Below, piece after piece: positions 1 to 7,920 of a stretch of DNA of 64,000 nt. Within the stretch, counting starts at the first letter, position 1. Each line of letters opens with the position of its first letter. Under the pieces are notes generated by a model. That model saw only the letters and a program-made list of their open reading frames with translations, made no database searches and was not told where the DNA came from. The DNA is from CAZDKK01 sp964603725 (GTDB lineage: Bacteria > Eisenbacteria > RBG-16-71-46 > CAIMUX01 > WJJG01): positions 49,425 to 113,424 of the forward strand of contig CAZRWW010000007.1 of NCBI GenBank assembly GCA_964603725.1, read 5' to 3'. Made by a program: the position numbers and the translations under genes.

Positions 1-2
1 GC

Positions 3-1379
3 CGCCGGACCGCCGGCGCCGCTCGGCCGGAGCCGCGGCCGCTCGCGGCGCAGTACGCCTCTCCCGCGCTGCCGGCCCAAGTGACCGTCCCCGCCGCGGT
101 CGCCGTTACACAGGTCCACCCCGATCGGACCTCGAGTGCGACCGCGAGCGCGGGTTCCGACCCGCCGCACGATGCGGTCCCCGAGCCGACGGGGGATCTC
201 TCGCTCGGGGAGGCGCTCGGGCTGGCGTTGCAGTGGAGCCCGACGCTGGTCGCCTGCGCGCACGAAGTCGAGGCCGCGGAGGCCCGCGCTTCCCAGGCGG
301 GTCTCTGGCGCAACCCGGAGATCGACGTCCGCCGCGACCGGCTGTGGCCCTCCGGCGGCGAGGAAACCACGGATGAAGCTCGCACGCGGATCATCCTCAG
401 TCAGGTCCTGGAGCTGGCGAGCACGCCCGACCGGCGCAGGGCGGTCGGCCGGGCGCAGAGCGAGCTGGCCGCGTGGGATTGCGAGGCGGAGCGCCTGCAG
501 GTCGCTGCAGGAGTGGTGCGCGCGTACGCGGTCGTCCTCGGAGCGCAGGAGAAGCTGACCCGGCTGGAGGAGGTCCGGGACTACGTCCTGGAAGTCCAGC
601 GCGGGATCGTCATCCGCGTGACGGGTGGGGAGCTGCCCGAACGCCGGCTGAAGCAGATGATCCGCCACGCCGCCGGGGCCGAGATCGAGGTTCGCCGCGG
701 GGAGGCGGAACTGGCCGCCGCCCGCCAGGCGCTGGCCGCCACCTGGGGCGGACACGCGGCGCGCTTCGGGAGGCTGCCTGGACGACTGGAAGAACTGCCC
801 GGGCTGCCGGACACGGCGGCGGTGCGCGCGGCGGTGGAGCAGAGCCCCGCCGTCGCGCGCTGGCAGAGCGAGATCGCCCGCGCCGAGGCCGCGGCGGCCC
901 TGGCGCGCGCCGAGGCGTGGCCGGATCTGCGCCTCGACGCCGGGACGCGCCGCATGGACGCCACCGGCGAGCGCACCTATCTGCTCGGCTTCGAGCTGTC
1001 GCTGCCCATCTTCGACCGCGCCCAAGGCGAACGCCGCGCCGCGCGGCATGATCTCACCGCCACCTGGGCCCGGCAGGCGGCGGCCCGCGCCGAGGTGTCC
1101 GTCGCGGCCATGGCGGCCTATCAGGAGCTGGCCGCATCGCAGTTCGCGGCGCGCACGCTGCGCGAGAGGGTCATCCCGGCCGCGACGGACGAGCTGGCCG
1201 CCCTGGAGCGGGGCTATGCCGAGAACGTCTTCAGCGTCGCCGACCTGGTCGACGGCGCGCGCGACCTCGCGCGCGCGGAGATCGACTACCTCGATGCCCT
1301 GGTCGCATGCCATCAGGCGCTGGCCGAGCTCGAGGGATTGACGGGCCAGCCCCTCGCCGGCGTCACCGCCGGCGAATGA
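3..1379 (+). CDS. TolC/CzcC-like outer membrane efflux protein, 5' partial
   Basis: This is an outer-membrane channel component of a tripartite efflux system. After a disordered Pro/Ala stretch the protein shows the TolC duplication: alpha-helical Ala/Glu/Arg-rich segments beginning at LSLGEALGLALQWSPTLVAC, then a second half with ELSLPIFDRAQGE, the usual strand-turn before the second helical hairpin. The spacing and the long helices resemble the CzcC/CusC heavy-metal branch. A GTG at 81 could start a 432-residue protein, but that product has no signal peptide and the frame stays open upstream to position 3, so the true start is probably outside the window. No adaptor or pump gene lies next to it here, so any partners would be upstream. 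The family call is firm; the metal substrate is a guess. Confidence 0.8.
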   Translation, partial: RRTAGAARPEPRPLAAQYASPALPAQVTVPAAVAVTQVHPDRTSSATASAGSDPPHDAVPEPTGDLSLGEALGLALQWSPTLVACAHEVEAAEARASQAGLWRNPEIDVRRDRLWPSGGEETTDEARTRIILSQVLELASTPDRRRAVGRAQSELAAWDCEAERLQVAAGVVRAYAVVLGAQEKLTRLEEVRDYVLEVQRGIVIRVTGGELPERRLKQMIRHAAGAEIEVRRGEAELAAARQALAATWGGHAARFGRLPGRLEELPGLPDTAAVRAAVEQSPAVARWQSEIARAEAAAALARAEAWPDLRLDAGTRRMDATGERTYLLGFELSLPIFDRAQGERRAARHDLTATWARQAAARAEVSVAAMAAYQELAASQFAARTLRERVIPAATDELAALERGYAENVFSVADLVDGARDLARAEIDYLDALVACHQALAELEGLTGQPLAGVTAGE

Positions 1380-1408
1380 CACGCGCGATCTGCTCAGGCG
1401 CCGTGCCG

Positions 1409-1864
1409 CTACGCCGCCGAGAGCTGCGAGGTGCAGTGCGGGCAGCGCGAGGCCTTGATCGGGATCGAGGTCTGACAGAACGGGCAATCCTTGGTCGTGG
1501 GGGCCGCGGGCGCCTCCTCCTGCTTGCGGCGCATGGTATTCAGGCCGCGGATCAGCAGGAAGACCGCGAAGGCCACGATCAGAAAGCTGATGATCGAGTT
1601 CAAGAACACGCCGATGTTGACCGTCACCGCTCCGTTGGCCTGGGCGTCGGCGAGCGTGGCGTAGGGCCCGGGCGTGGCGCCGTTCTTGATCACGGCGAAG
1701 ATGTTGGAGAAGTCGATGCCGCCCAGCAGGAGCCCGATCGGCGGCATGATCACATCGGAGACCAGGCTCTTGACGATCGTGCCGAATGCGCCGCCGATGA
1801 TGATGCCGACGGCCATGTCGACGACGTTACCCCGCATCGCGAATTCCTTGAACTCCTTCAGCAT
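1409..1864 (-). CDS. mscL: Large-conductance mechanosensitive channel MscL with C-terminal zinc ribbon
   Basis: This homopentameric inner-membrane channel opens under membrane tension and releases solutes on osmotic downshock. The N-terminus MLKEFKEFAMRGNVVDMAVG is the classic MscL helix leading into TM1 (about residues 14-45, IIIGGAFGTIVKSLVSDVIM). TM2 is near residues 83-106 (IGVFLNSIISFLIVAFAVFL). The protein has 151 residues, slightly longer than usual, because the cytoplasmic tail carries a four-cysteine ribbon (C127, C130, C141, C144; CPFC and CPHC). The start has a good ribosome site (GGAGGAG about 6 nt upstream). It follows the membrane gene at 1890-2447 by 25 nt and is probably co-transcribed. 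The ribbon is a plausible metal-binding or assembly module, with its role unknown. Confidence 0.95.
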   Translation of the reverse strand: MLKEFKEFAMRGNVVDMAVGIIIGGAFGTIVKSLVSDVIMPPIGLLLGGIDFSNIFAVIKNGATPGPYATLADAQANGAVTVNIGVFLNSIISFLIVAFAVFLLIRGLNTMRRKQEEAPAAPTTKDCPFCQTSIPIKASRCPHCTSQLSAA

Positions 1865-1889
1865 GACCTTCTCCTCCCTGTTCGTCGTG

Positions 1890-2447
1890 CTAGTGCGTCA
1901 CGGTGACTCGGCCGGTCGCACCTGCTGATCCGCGCCGCAACTGCCGGCGGGGCATCAACAGGACCGTGCCAAGCAAGAGCAGGGCCAGCCCCGCGATCAT
2001 CCCGATGCCCCCCGCCTGCAGTCGTACGTGCAGGCCGACAGGCTTGACGTGGGTGAGGCCCGCATCGATGCCACGACTCAGGCGGGCCATGCCGCTCGCG
2101 ATCGCCCCGCCGGCCAGGACGGCTGCCGCAGCGGGCACCGGCCAGGCTCGCCGCAGCAGCTTGAGCCGCCCCAAGATCGCGAACGCCGCCAGAACCCCGC
2201 AGCCCGCGGCGACGGCCAGCCAGGCGATGCCACCGAGCTCCACTCCGGAAAGCGTCCGGCCCAGACCCGGGCCGCAGGAACAGCGCATCCAGGGCAAGAA
2301 GAAGCAGACGATCAGAATCGCCGCTCCCGCCGGTCCGGCGAAGGCTCCCCGGGGCCGCACCCCGGCGATCGCCGCGGCGATTCGGCGTGAGCTCCGGCGC
2401 AGCCTGCTCCACAGGGCGCGCGGCCCTGTCCGCTGCCGGTCGTGCAT
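1890..2447 (-). CDS. Hypothetical four-helix membrane protein upstream of mscL
   Basis: The family was not recognised. From the ATG at 2447 the product is 185 residues: a basic N-terminus (about residues 1-35) and then four hydrophobic stretches (AGAAILIVCFFLPWM, LGGIAWLAVAAGCGVLAAFAI, AWPVPAAAAVLAGGAIA, AGGIGMIAGLALLLLGTVLL). The FFLPWMRCSCG segment after the first helix resembles small integral proteins with a periplasmic loop that often begin FFLPW. The frame stays open for another 28 codons upstream, but AGGAGGT lies 12 nt before the ATG at 2447, which favours that start. It is on the same strand as mscL and 25 nt upstream, so the two may form an operon. No catalytic motif is visible. Confidence 0.6.
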   Translation of the reverse strand: MHDRQRTGPRALWSRLRRSSRRIAAAIAGVRPRGAFAGPAGAAILIVCFFLPWMRCSCGPGLGRTLSGVELGGIAWLAVAAGCGVLAAFAILGRLKLLRRAWPVPAAAAVLAGGAIASGMARLSRGIDAGLTHVKPVGLHVRLQAGGIGMIAGLALLLLGTVLLMPRRQLRRGSAGATGRVTVTH

Positions 2448-2552
2448 ATCCCGACCCCGACCTCCTGCTCGCTCCCGGCAATAAACCCCGCGGCAGCATA
2501 GCACTCCCGCGCCGGCAGTGAAACTCGGCAAGCTCGCGGGCGAACGCGTGGG

Positions 2553-4361
2553 TCAGCGGATGAGCAGCGCCTGGCAGCCCGAGACCGCCCCGGAGGTCTG
2601 CAGGCGAACGAACACGATCGCGGGATGAGCTCGGGCGTTGACCGCCACCAGACCGGGCGCCGCGCGCAGCTCGTGCTCGCCGCGCTCCAGCCGGCCGTCG
2701 AACAGCCGCGCGGCGTGGCGTCCCTCGGCGTCGAAGAGGTCGAGCCGGACGGCGTCCGCGGCCGGCAGGTTGAGCCGCACGCGCAGGCTCCCCGCGCTGA
2801 GCAGCGGGGTCAGGCTCGGGCGCGCCGCGGGCCGGGGATCGGCGCGCGCAATGCTCGCGGTGTCGAGCTGGAAGCTGAGGCCCAGCGCGAAGGCGTCGGT
2901 CTGGCCGTTGAAGCTGGTGTCACAGGCGCAGGGCGTCGTCGGGAAGCGCTGCGACTCCGTCAATCCAACCAGCACCATCGTGCGCGGATCGCTGAAGCCC
3001 AGGTTCTTGACGTTTTCCCAGTCCTCGCCGCCCAGATACGTGGACACCAGGAGGTTCTCGATGCGCCAGTCAAGGACGGCACAGAAGAGGTCGGCGTCAC
3101 CGGCTCGGTGCGTGTAGGGAGACTGGCCGGCCAGGGGGAAGTTGTCCGAATAGGTGCTGCCGGCCACGCACAGGTAACCGTCGGCCGTGAATCCGATGGC
3201 GCTGGCGCGCTCGGCGCTGCTGCCGCCGAGGAACGATCCGCTGCGCAAGGTGGATCCATCGGCGGACAGCTCCGCGATGAAGCTGTCCTCGCTGCCGTTG
3301 TGAACGGTGTCGAACGCGCCCGCCACCACGGGGAAGTTCGGGGAGCGGGTGCCGCCGGTCAGGTAGACGGTGTCATCGGCCGACAGGCACAAGCGTTCCA
3401 CATAGTCGTCGCCCGATCCGCCCAGGAACGTGCTCCAGCACACCACGCCCGACAGGACATCGAGCTTCAGGACGAAGCCGTCCACGCCGCCGTTCCAGGA
3501 ACGATCCAGGGCGCCCGGCGTGGTGGGGAATTGGGTCGAGCTCGTGTAGCCGGAGACGTAGACGCAGCGGACGGCGTCGCTCTCGATGTCCCACGGCTCC
3601 TCCCGGCCGGCGTCGCCCAGATAGGTCGAGTAGATGACCCGTCCGGTGCTCAGGTCGAAGCAGGTCACGAAGACGTCCCAGTCTCCGCCCCAGCTCGTGT
3701 CGAACGCGTTGGGGGTGGTGGGGAAGTCCTGGCTGCTGGTGTAGCCGGTGATGCAGACGAGACCCCCGCCGAGCAGCGTCAGGCTGCGTCCCTTGTCGTT
3801 GCCGGTGCCTCCCAGATAGGAGCCGTAGAGCATGCGCGTCCCCGAAGGGTCGAACTTGGCCAGGAACGCATCGTGCCCCCACCCGGTGAGGTGAGGATAG
3901 GCGGCATCGGGCGTGACCGGGAAGTCGGGGGAGTTGGTGACGCCCACGATGTAGATGTTGCCGGCCTCGTCGAATTTGACGTCCCGGCAGACATCGCGAT
4001 TCACCGACCCCAGGAAACTGGCGTAGAGGAGCTCCGATCCCGAGGCGGACAGGCGGGAGAAGTGACCCTCGGAGATGTCGGCGTAGGTGCTGTCGAAGGC
4101 CCCGGGCGTCACCGGGAAGTCCGGCGAGTAGGTTTCGCCCACGAGAAACACCGAGCCATCGGGCGCCATGGCCATGGACCAGCCCATGTCCTGGGCTTCT
4201 CCGCCCAGATAGGTCGACCAGGCGAGGCGCATGCTCTGCGCCTCGGGCGCACGGGCACCGGAAGCCAGGAGCATCCCCAGGGCCGCCAGCGGCAGCAGAA
4301 CGTCGCGCCCCCGAGGAGCCGGGGCGAAGGTCCGGCGGCGAGCGGAGGGGCGATGTCGCAT
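2553..4361 (-). CDS. Secreted SBBP-repeat beta-propeller protein
   Basis: This is a 602-residue secreted protein built from about nine SBBP-type propeller repeats, each with the core STYLGG...D......G..Y..G.T.S..FP.TPGAFD (for example LAWSTYLGGEAQDMGWSMAM and VGETYSPDFPVTPGAFD). The last 90 residues form a degenerate beta-sandwich like the FlgD-type sorting module (VRLDLFDAEGRHAARLFDGR ... VFVRLQTSG). The chosen ATG has GGGAGA 8 nt upstream and gives a twin-Arg-like basic N-terminus followed by LLPLAALGMLLASGARA, a signal peptide. The frame is open for 38 codons further upstream but without a ribosome site. SBBP proteins are common surface proteins of unknown ligand, and no enzymatic role is inferred. 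Confidence 0.88.
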   Translation of the reverse strand: MRHRPSARRRTFAPAPRGRDVLLPLAALGMLLASGARAPEAQSMRLAWSTYLGGEAQDMGWSMAMAPDGSVFLVGETYSPDFPVTPGAFDSTYADISEGHFSRLSASGSELLYASFLGSVNRDVCRDVKFDEAGNIYIVGVTNSPDFPVTPDAAYPHLTGWGHDAFLAKFDPSGTRMLYGSYLGGTGNDKGRSLTLLGGGLVCITGYTSSQDFPTTPNAFDTSWGGDWDVFVTCFDLSTGRVIYSTYLGDAGREEPWDIESDAVRCVYVSGYTSSTQFPTTPGALDRSWNGGVDGFVLKLDVLSGVVCWSTFLGGSGDDYVERLCLSADDTVYLTGGTRSPNFPVVAGAFDTVHNGSEDSFIAELSADGSTLRSGSFLGGSSAERASAIGFTADGYLCVAGSTYSDNFPLAGQSPYTHRAGDADLFCAVLDWRIENLLVSTYLGGEDWENVKNLGFSDPRTMVLVGLTESQRFPTTPCACDTSFNGQTDAFALGLSFQLDTASIARADPRPAARPSLTPLLSAGSLRVRLNLPAADAVRLDLFDAEGRHAARLFDGRLERGEHELRAAPGLVAVNARAHPAIVFVRLQTSGAVSGCQALLIR

Positions 4362-4448
4362 GGGGCGGCTCTCCCTGTCGGTATTCGGCAGGACGCACGG
4401 AACCGGTGGATTGACGGCACGTCGGGACCGCCCAACCCAGCGAATGTG

Positions 4449-4454
4449 ATTATA
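4449..4454 (-). promoter_or_regulatory. Extended -10 promoter element for the SBBP gene
   Basis: Read on the minus strand the sequence is ATGGTATAATCAC, a perfect TATAAT with a TGN extension. It lies about 88 nt upstream of the ATG at 4361. No good -35 hexamer is visible at 16-18 nt spacing, as expected for an extended -10 promoter. In this GC-rich region an exact TATAAT is unlikely by chance. Confidence 0.55.
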
Positions 4455-4507
4455 CCATGTTGGCGCCGACCGCATCGCTCCGCGGCGCCCGGGGGCCGGG
4501 TCCGGGG

Positions 4508-6064
4508 CTAGGGAGATGAATCAGCGGGCGGTTCGGCCACCCGCGCCGTGATGTCCATGAAGGCGTAGATGTTCCGCGGGTCCGGGAAAGCGAAGACCCG
4601 GTCGGGCAGCGGCTCGAGATCGGCGCCGAAGTACTCGCGCAGCACGAACCGGAACGTGTTCACCGGGGTCATCCCCTCCGGCAGCCTCTCCGCCGGCAGG
4701 CCGGGAAGGAACAGGGCATTCAGAATGCCCGTCTTGCAGCGCAGGTCGCTCGCGCTGGCCGTCGTGTAGTCGAACTCCTCGGTGGTCACGTTCGGGGGCA
4801 GCGGCCCCTCGTCGGCCTGCAGGATGATGATGGGCAACTGCTCCGACCGGGCCAGCAGATGATCGATCAGGCGCGCCAGTTCCCCGTTGGCAAAGGCCAC
4901 CTGGGCCTGAAACCGCTGGACCTTGGAGTAGCCCCGCTCGGTGCCCCAGGCAACGAACTCGCCGTGCTGGCCGAACACGTAGGGCATGTGGGGCACGAGG
5001 AAGTGCGCGAAGGCGAACGTGGGCTGCGGCTCGGCCGCCAGCTTCGCCAGCTCGGCGAAGTTGTGCCGCACGCGATCGTACTTCTCGCGGTACAGGTCCA
5101 CCCAGCCGAGCCGGCGCAGCACAGGGCCGAGGGCGCTCTGCGTGACGATCATGTGCGCCAGCTCGGGCAAGGCGACGAGATTGACATTGCGATCGGCCTG
5201 GGGACCGCGCGCGGTCGGTTGCCACTCGGAGCCGAAGTGGACGACCTGGTAGCCGAGCGTCTTGAAGGCCTGCGCCACGCGGTTGTGGGCGATGCGCTGG
5301 AAGAGCGGCATCCAGTCGCGCGGCAGCAGCCGGGTCTCCGCCAGATCGGTCAGGTACTCCATGTTGAGCGAGGAAGCGAGCGAATGGGCGGTGCGCGGAT
5401 AGTTGCAGTGGCTGGTGTCGGCGACGAGGAAGCCGCGCGAACGCAGGAAGTCGAGGAAGGCGCCGTTGTCGTACTGGTAGGTCTCCCACAGGCAGCTCCG
5501 GCTGCCGTACCGATCCATGATGATGTAGTAGACGTCGGGCAGGGCGTCGGTCGGGCCCGGGGACGGGATGTCGAGAACCAAGGCGCGTGGCGGCAGGCTC
5601 CGGTAGCTGAGGGCGGCGCGCGCCTTATAGGCGCCGATCTGTCCGACCTGCAGCAGCAGCAGGCCGGACAGGGCCAGGTTGAGAACCTGCGTCAAGATCT
5701 CGAATCTCCGGCGGGTGCGAGCCAGCCCCACGCCCGCGGCGACGATCAGCGCGATCCAGAGCGCGATCAACGAGCTGCTGTTGCCGACCAACGCGGGACC
5801 GATGCGGACCACGGGCAGACGGGCCTGGATGTGCCCGTGCGAGAAGAGCAGCAGCAGCGCCAGCGAGGCCAGCAGGGCGCCGCGCCGCGCATCGCGGGTC
5901 AGCGCGCGGCCAAGCAGCCACAGCAACCCGGCCAGGACCAGCGCCCCGCCCAGGACGGGGACGACATCGGCCAGGGCGACCTCGCCGACGTTGTGGAGAC
6001 AGGCGGACGTGACGGGGAGCGCGGCCACCAGGAAGGGGTGGTAGGGAAGGGCCCTGCGAGCCAT
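4508..6064 (-). CDS. Membrane-anchored sulfatase-like (alkaline phosphatase superfamily) protein
   Basis: The product has 518 residues. Its N-terminal 145 residues form about five transmembrane helices (for example LADVVPVLGGALVLAGLLWL and GALLASLALLLLFSHG). From residue 170 a periplasmic or extracytoplasmic domain shows sulfatase-fold landmarks: PDVYYIIMDRYGS at about 176-188, the substrate-loop motif AHFLVPHMPY, and IIILQADEGPLPP where the family usually has SDHG. The D-E-G in place of D-H-G alters one expected metal ligand, so activity is uncertain. The architecture recalls LtaS/EptA-type transferases that act on surface polymers. The ATG has GGAGG 8 nt upstream; earlier in-frame codons lack a ribosome site. 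It is divergent from the small membrane protein and methyltransferase at 6224-7871, a plausible functional neighbourhood for envelope glycan modification. Confidence 0.82.
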   Translation of the reverse strand: MARRALPYHPFLVAALPVTSACLHNVGEVALADVVPVLGGALVLAGLLWLLGRALTRDARRGALLASLALLLLFSHGHIQARLPVVRIGPALVGNSSSLIALWIALIVAAGVGLARTRRRFEILTQVLNLALSGLLLLQVGQIGAYKARAALSYRSLPPRALVLDIPSPGPTDALPDVYYIIMDRYGSRSCLWETYQYDNGAFLDFLRSRGFLVADTSHCNYPRTAHSLASSLNMEYLTDLAETRLLPRDWMPLFQRIAHNRVAQAFKTLGYQVVHFGSEWQPTARGPQADRNVNLVALPELAHMIVTQSALGPVLRRLGWVDLYREKYDRVRHNFAELAKLAAEPQPTFAFAHFLVPHMPYVFGQHGEFVAWGTERGYSKVQRFQAQVAFANGELARLIDHLLARSEQLPIIILQADEGPLPPNVTTEEFDYTTASASDLRCKTGILNALFLPGLPAERLPEGMTPVNTFRFVLREYFGADLEPLPDRVFAFPDPRNIYAFMDITARVAEPPADSSP

Positions 6065-6111
6065 GGAATGAGCCTCCGCAACGCAACCCATGCGCACCGA
6101 GGGGCGCCATC

Positions 6112-6141
6112 TTGACAGAGCCCAAGTGCTTCGGCTAGCCT
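6112..6141 (+). promoter_or_regulatory. Sigma-70-type promoter of the small membrane protein / methyltransferase operon
   Basis: A perfect TTGACA (6112-6117) is followed after 18 nt by TAGCCT (6136-6141), 82 nt before the GTG at 6224. It lies in the 159-nt divergent gap between the sulfatase-like gene and this operon. Confidence 0.6.
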
Positions 6142-6223
6142 TTTTGCTCGGCATACGACGCGATCCGCTCGATGATCCAGGTAGTCGCCGGCGCATCGTG
6201 GGCCGGCGTCGACGGGAGGGGCC

Positions 6224-6496
6224 GTGGCCTACAGACTACAGCAGCGCCGCCGCGCGGGACGGACCGCCGTGGTCCACGCCGCCACGATCGCCGGCCTCCT
6301 CGCGGCGGGCCTGGTCATCTGGAGCGGCCCCGCTCAGGCCTACTTGGATCCCGGCACCGGCAGCTACCTGCTGCAGATCCTCCTGGCCGCCGTTCTGGGC
6401 GTCGGGGTGGCGGTCAAGCTCTACTGGCAGAGGATCAAGACGCTCCTGTTCCCCTCGCGCGCCAAGCGCCCCGCGGAGAAGGACCACGATGGCTGA
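6224..6496 (+). CDS. Small membrane protein with AYLDPGTGSYLLQ motif
   Basis: This 90-residue protein begins at GTG (no nearer ATG in frame). It has a hydrophobic export segment (TIAGLLAAGLVIWSGPAQA), immediately followed by the conserved-looking AYLDPGTGSYLLQ and a second helix (ILLAAVLGVGVAVKLYW), then a basic tail. Proteins with this YLDPGTGS signature are common beside sulfatase-like membrane enzymes and glycan methyltransferases; their function is not established to my knowledge. The stop overlaps the methyltransferase start by 8 nt, so translation is probably coupled. The upstream sulfatase-like gene is divergent. The gene is strongly supported by context, but a function cannot be given. 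Confidence 0.75.
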   Translation: MAYRLQQRRRAGRTAVVHAATIAGLLAAGLVIWSGPAQAYLDPGTGSYLLQILLAAVLGVGVAVKLYWQRIKTLLFPSRAKRPAEKDHDG

Positions 6497-7871
6497 TGCC
6501 GCGCTCGCCGGCTCGTTCCGGGACCCGAGCGGTTTCCTTTTCCATCGCGACGGGGAGCTCTACCGCCAAGTCAATCGTTCGTACCGCGAGAACTTCGATC
6601 GCCTGGTCGCCTCCGGGCTGCTGGACCGCCTGCGCCGCGAGCGGCTCATCATTCCCCATGAGGAAGCGAACCTGCCCCCGCTGACGGAGGACGGCTACAA
6701 GATCCTCAAGCCGGAGCTGGTCTCGTTCGTCTCCTACCCCTACGAGTGGTGCTTCAGTCAGCTCAAGGACGCGGCCCTGACGACCCTGGCCATCCAGCGC
6801 CTGGCGCTGGAGCACGGGATGTCGCTGAAGGACGCCAGCGCCTACAACATCCAGTTCCATCGCGGGCGACCCGTGTTGATCGACACGCTGTCCTTCGAGA
6901 TCCACCGCGAGGGCCAGCCCTGGGTGGCCTACCGGCAGTTCTGCCAGCACTTCCTGGCGCCCCTGGCCCTCATGGCCCGCTGCGACGTGGGGCTCAATCA
7001 GCTCCTGCGCGTGCACATCGACGGGGTCCCGATGGGCCTCGCCGGCCGGTTGCTGCCCTGGCGCACGCGGCTCGACTTCGGGCTGCTCACCCACATTCAC
7101 CTGCACGCCGCCAGCCAGCGGCGCTACGCCGATCGTGACGTGCGGCCGCGCCATCAGGCTCTGCCCCGCATGAGTCGGGCGGGGCTGCTGGGCATTCTGG
7201 GCAGCCTCGCGGGAGCGGTGCGCCGCCTGCGGTGGCGGCCGGCAGACACCGAGTGGGCCGACTATTACGACTTCACCAACTACACCTCGGACGCGCAGGA
7301 GGCGAAGCGCCGATTGGTGGCCGAGTTTCTGGCCGGCGTCGCGCCGCGGATGGTCTGGGATCTGGGGGCGAACACGGGGCTGTACAGCCGCATCGCGTCA
7401 GACCAGGGCATTCCGACGATCGCGTTCGACATCGACCAGGCTGCGGTGGAGCGCAACTACCTCGAGTGCCGGCAGCGACAGGATCCGGCGCTGCTGCCGC
7501 TGGTGCTCGATCTCAGCAACCCAAGCCCGGCGCTCGGGTGGGCTCATCGCGAGCGCCTGTCGCTGGAGGAGCGCGGCCCGGCGGACGTCGTTCTGGCGCT
7601 GGCGCTGATCCATCATCTGGCGATCTCCAACAACGTGCCGCTCCCGCATCTGGCCGAGTACCTGCGCCGCCAGGGGCGCCATCTCATCCTCGAATTCGTG
7701 CCCAAGACGGACTCGAAGGTGCGCAAGCTGCTCGCGACTCGCCAGGATGTTTTCCAGCACTACCATGAGGACGGGCTGCGCGCCGCGATCGCGCCCCACT
7801 TCGAAACGCTGCGCGCGGAGCGGATCGCGGGCAGCGAGCGAACGCTCTACTTGTTGCGGGCTCGCGGGTAG
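6489..7871 (+). CDS. Class I SAM-dependent methyltransferase with large N-terminal domain
   Basis: The product has 460 residues. The C-terminal half (from about residue 275) is a Rossmann methyltransferase: motif I MVWDLGANTGLYSRIA with the acidic residue at D291, motif II acidic end IAFDIDQAAVERNY, and motif IV-like ADVVLALALIHHLAI. The N-terminal 250 residues (FRDPSGFLFHRDGELYRQVN ... LKDASAYNIQFHRGRPVLID) resemble the accessory region of the NoeA-like or nodulation-type methyltransferase group, which carries a kinase-like DxxxxNhQF signature. The ATG at 6489 overlaps the preceding gene by 8 nt; the frame is open far upstream, but that part would overlap the small gene completely. It probably methylates an envelope or polysaccharide substrate, inferred from its neighbours. 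Confidence 0.85.
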   Translation: MADAALAGSFRDPSGFLFHRDGELYRQVNRSYRENFDRLVASGLLDRLRRERLIIPHEEANLPPLTEDGYKILKPELVSFVSYPYEWCFSQLKDAALTTLAIQRLALEHGMSLKDASAYNIQFHRGRPVLIDTLSFEIHREGQPWVAYRQFCQHFLAPLALMARCDVGLNQLLRVHIDGVPMGLAGRLLPWRTRLDFGLLTHIHLHAASQRRYADRDVRPRHQALPRMSRAGLLGILGSLAGAVRRLRWRPADTEWADYYDFTNYTSDAQEAKRRLVAEFLAGVAPRMVWDLGANTGLYSRIASDQGIPTIAFDIDQAAVERNYLECRQRQDPALLPLVLDLSNPSPALGWAHRERLSLEERGPADVVLALALIHHLAISNNVPLPHLAEYLRRQGRHLILEFVPKTDSKVRKLLATRQDVFQHYHEDGLRAAIAPHFETLRAERIAGSERTLYLLRARG

Positions 7872-7920
7872 CGCGCTCCGGGGCGCCGGCCGGCCGGGGC
7901 CCCGACAAGGTCGTTTCGCG

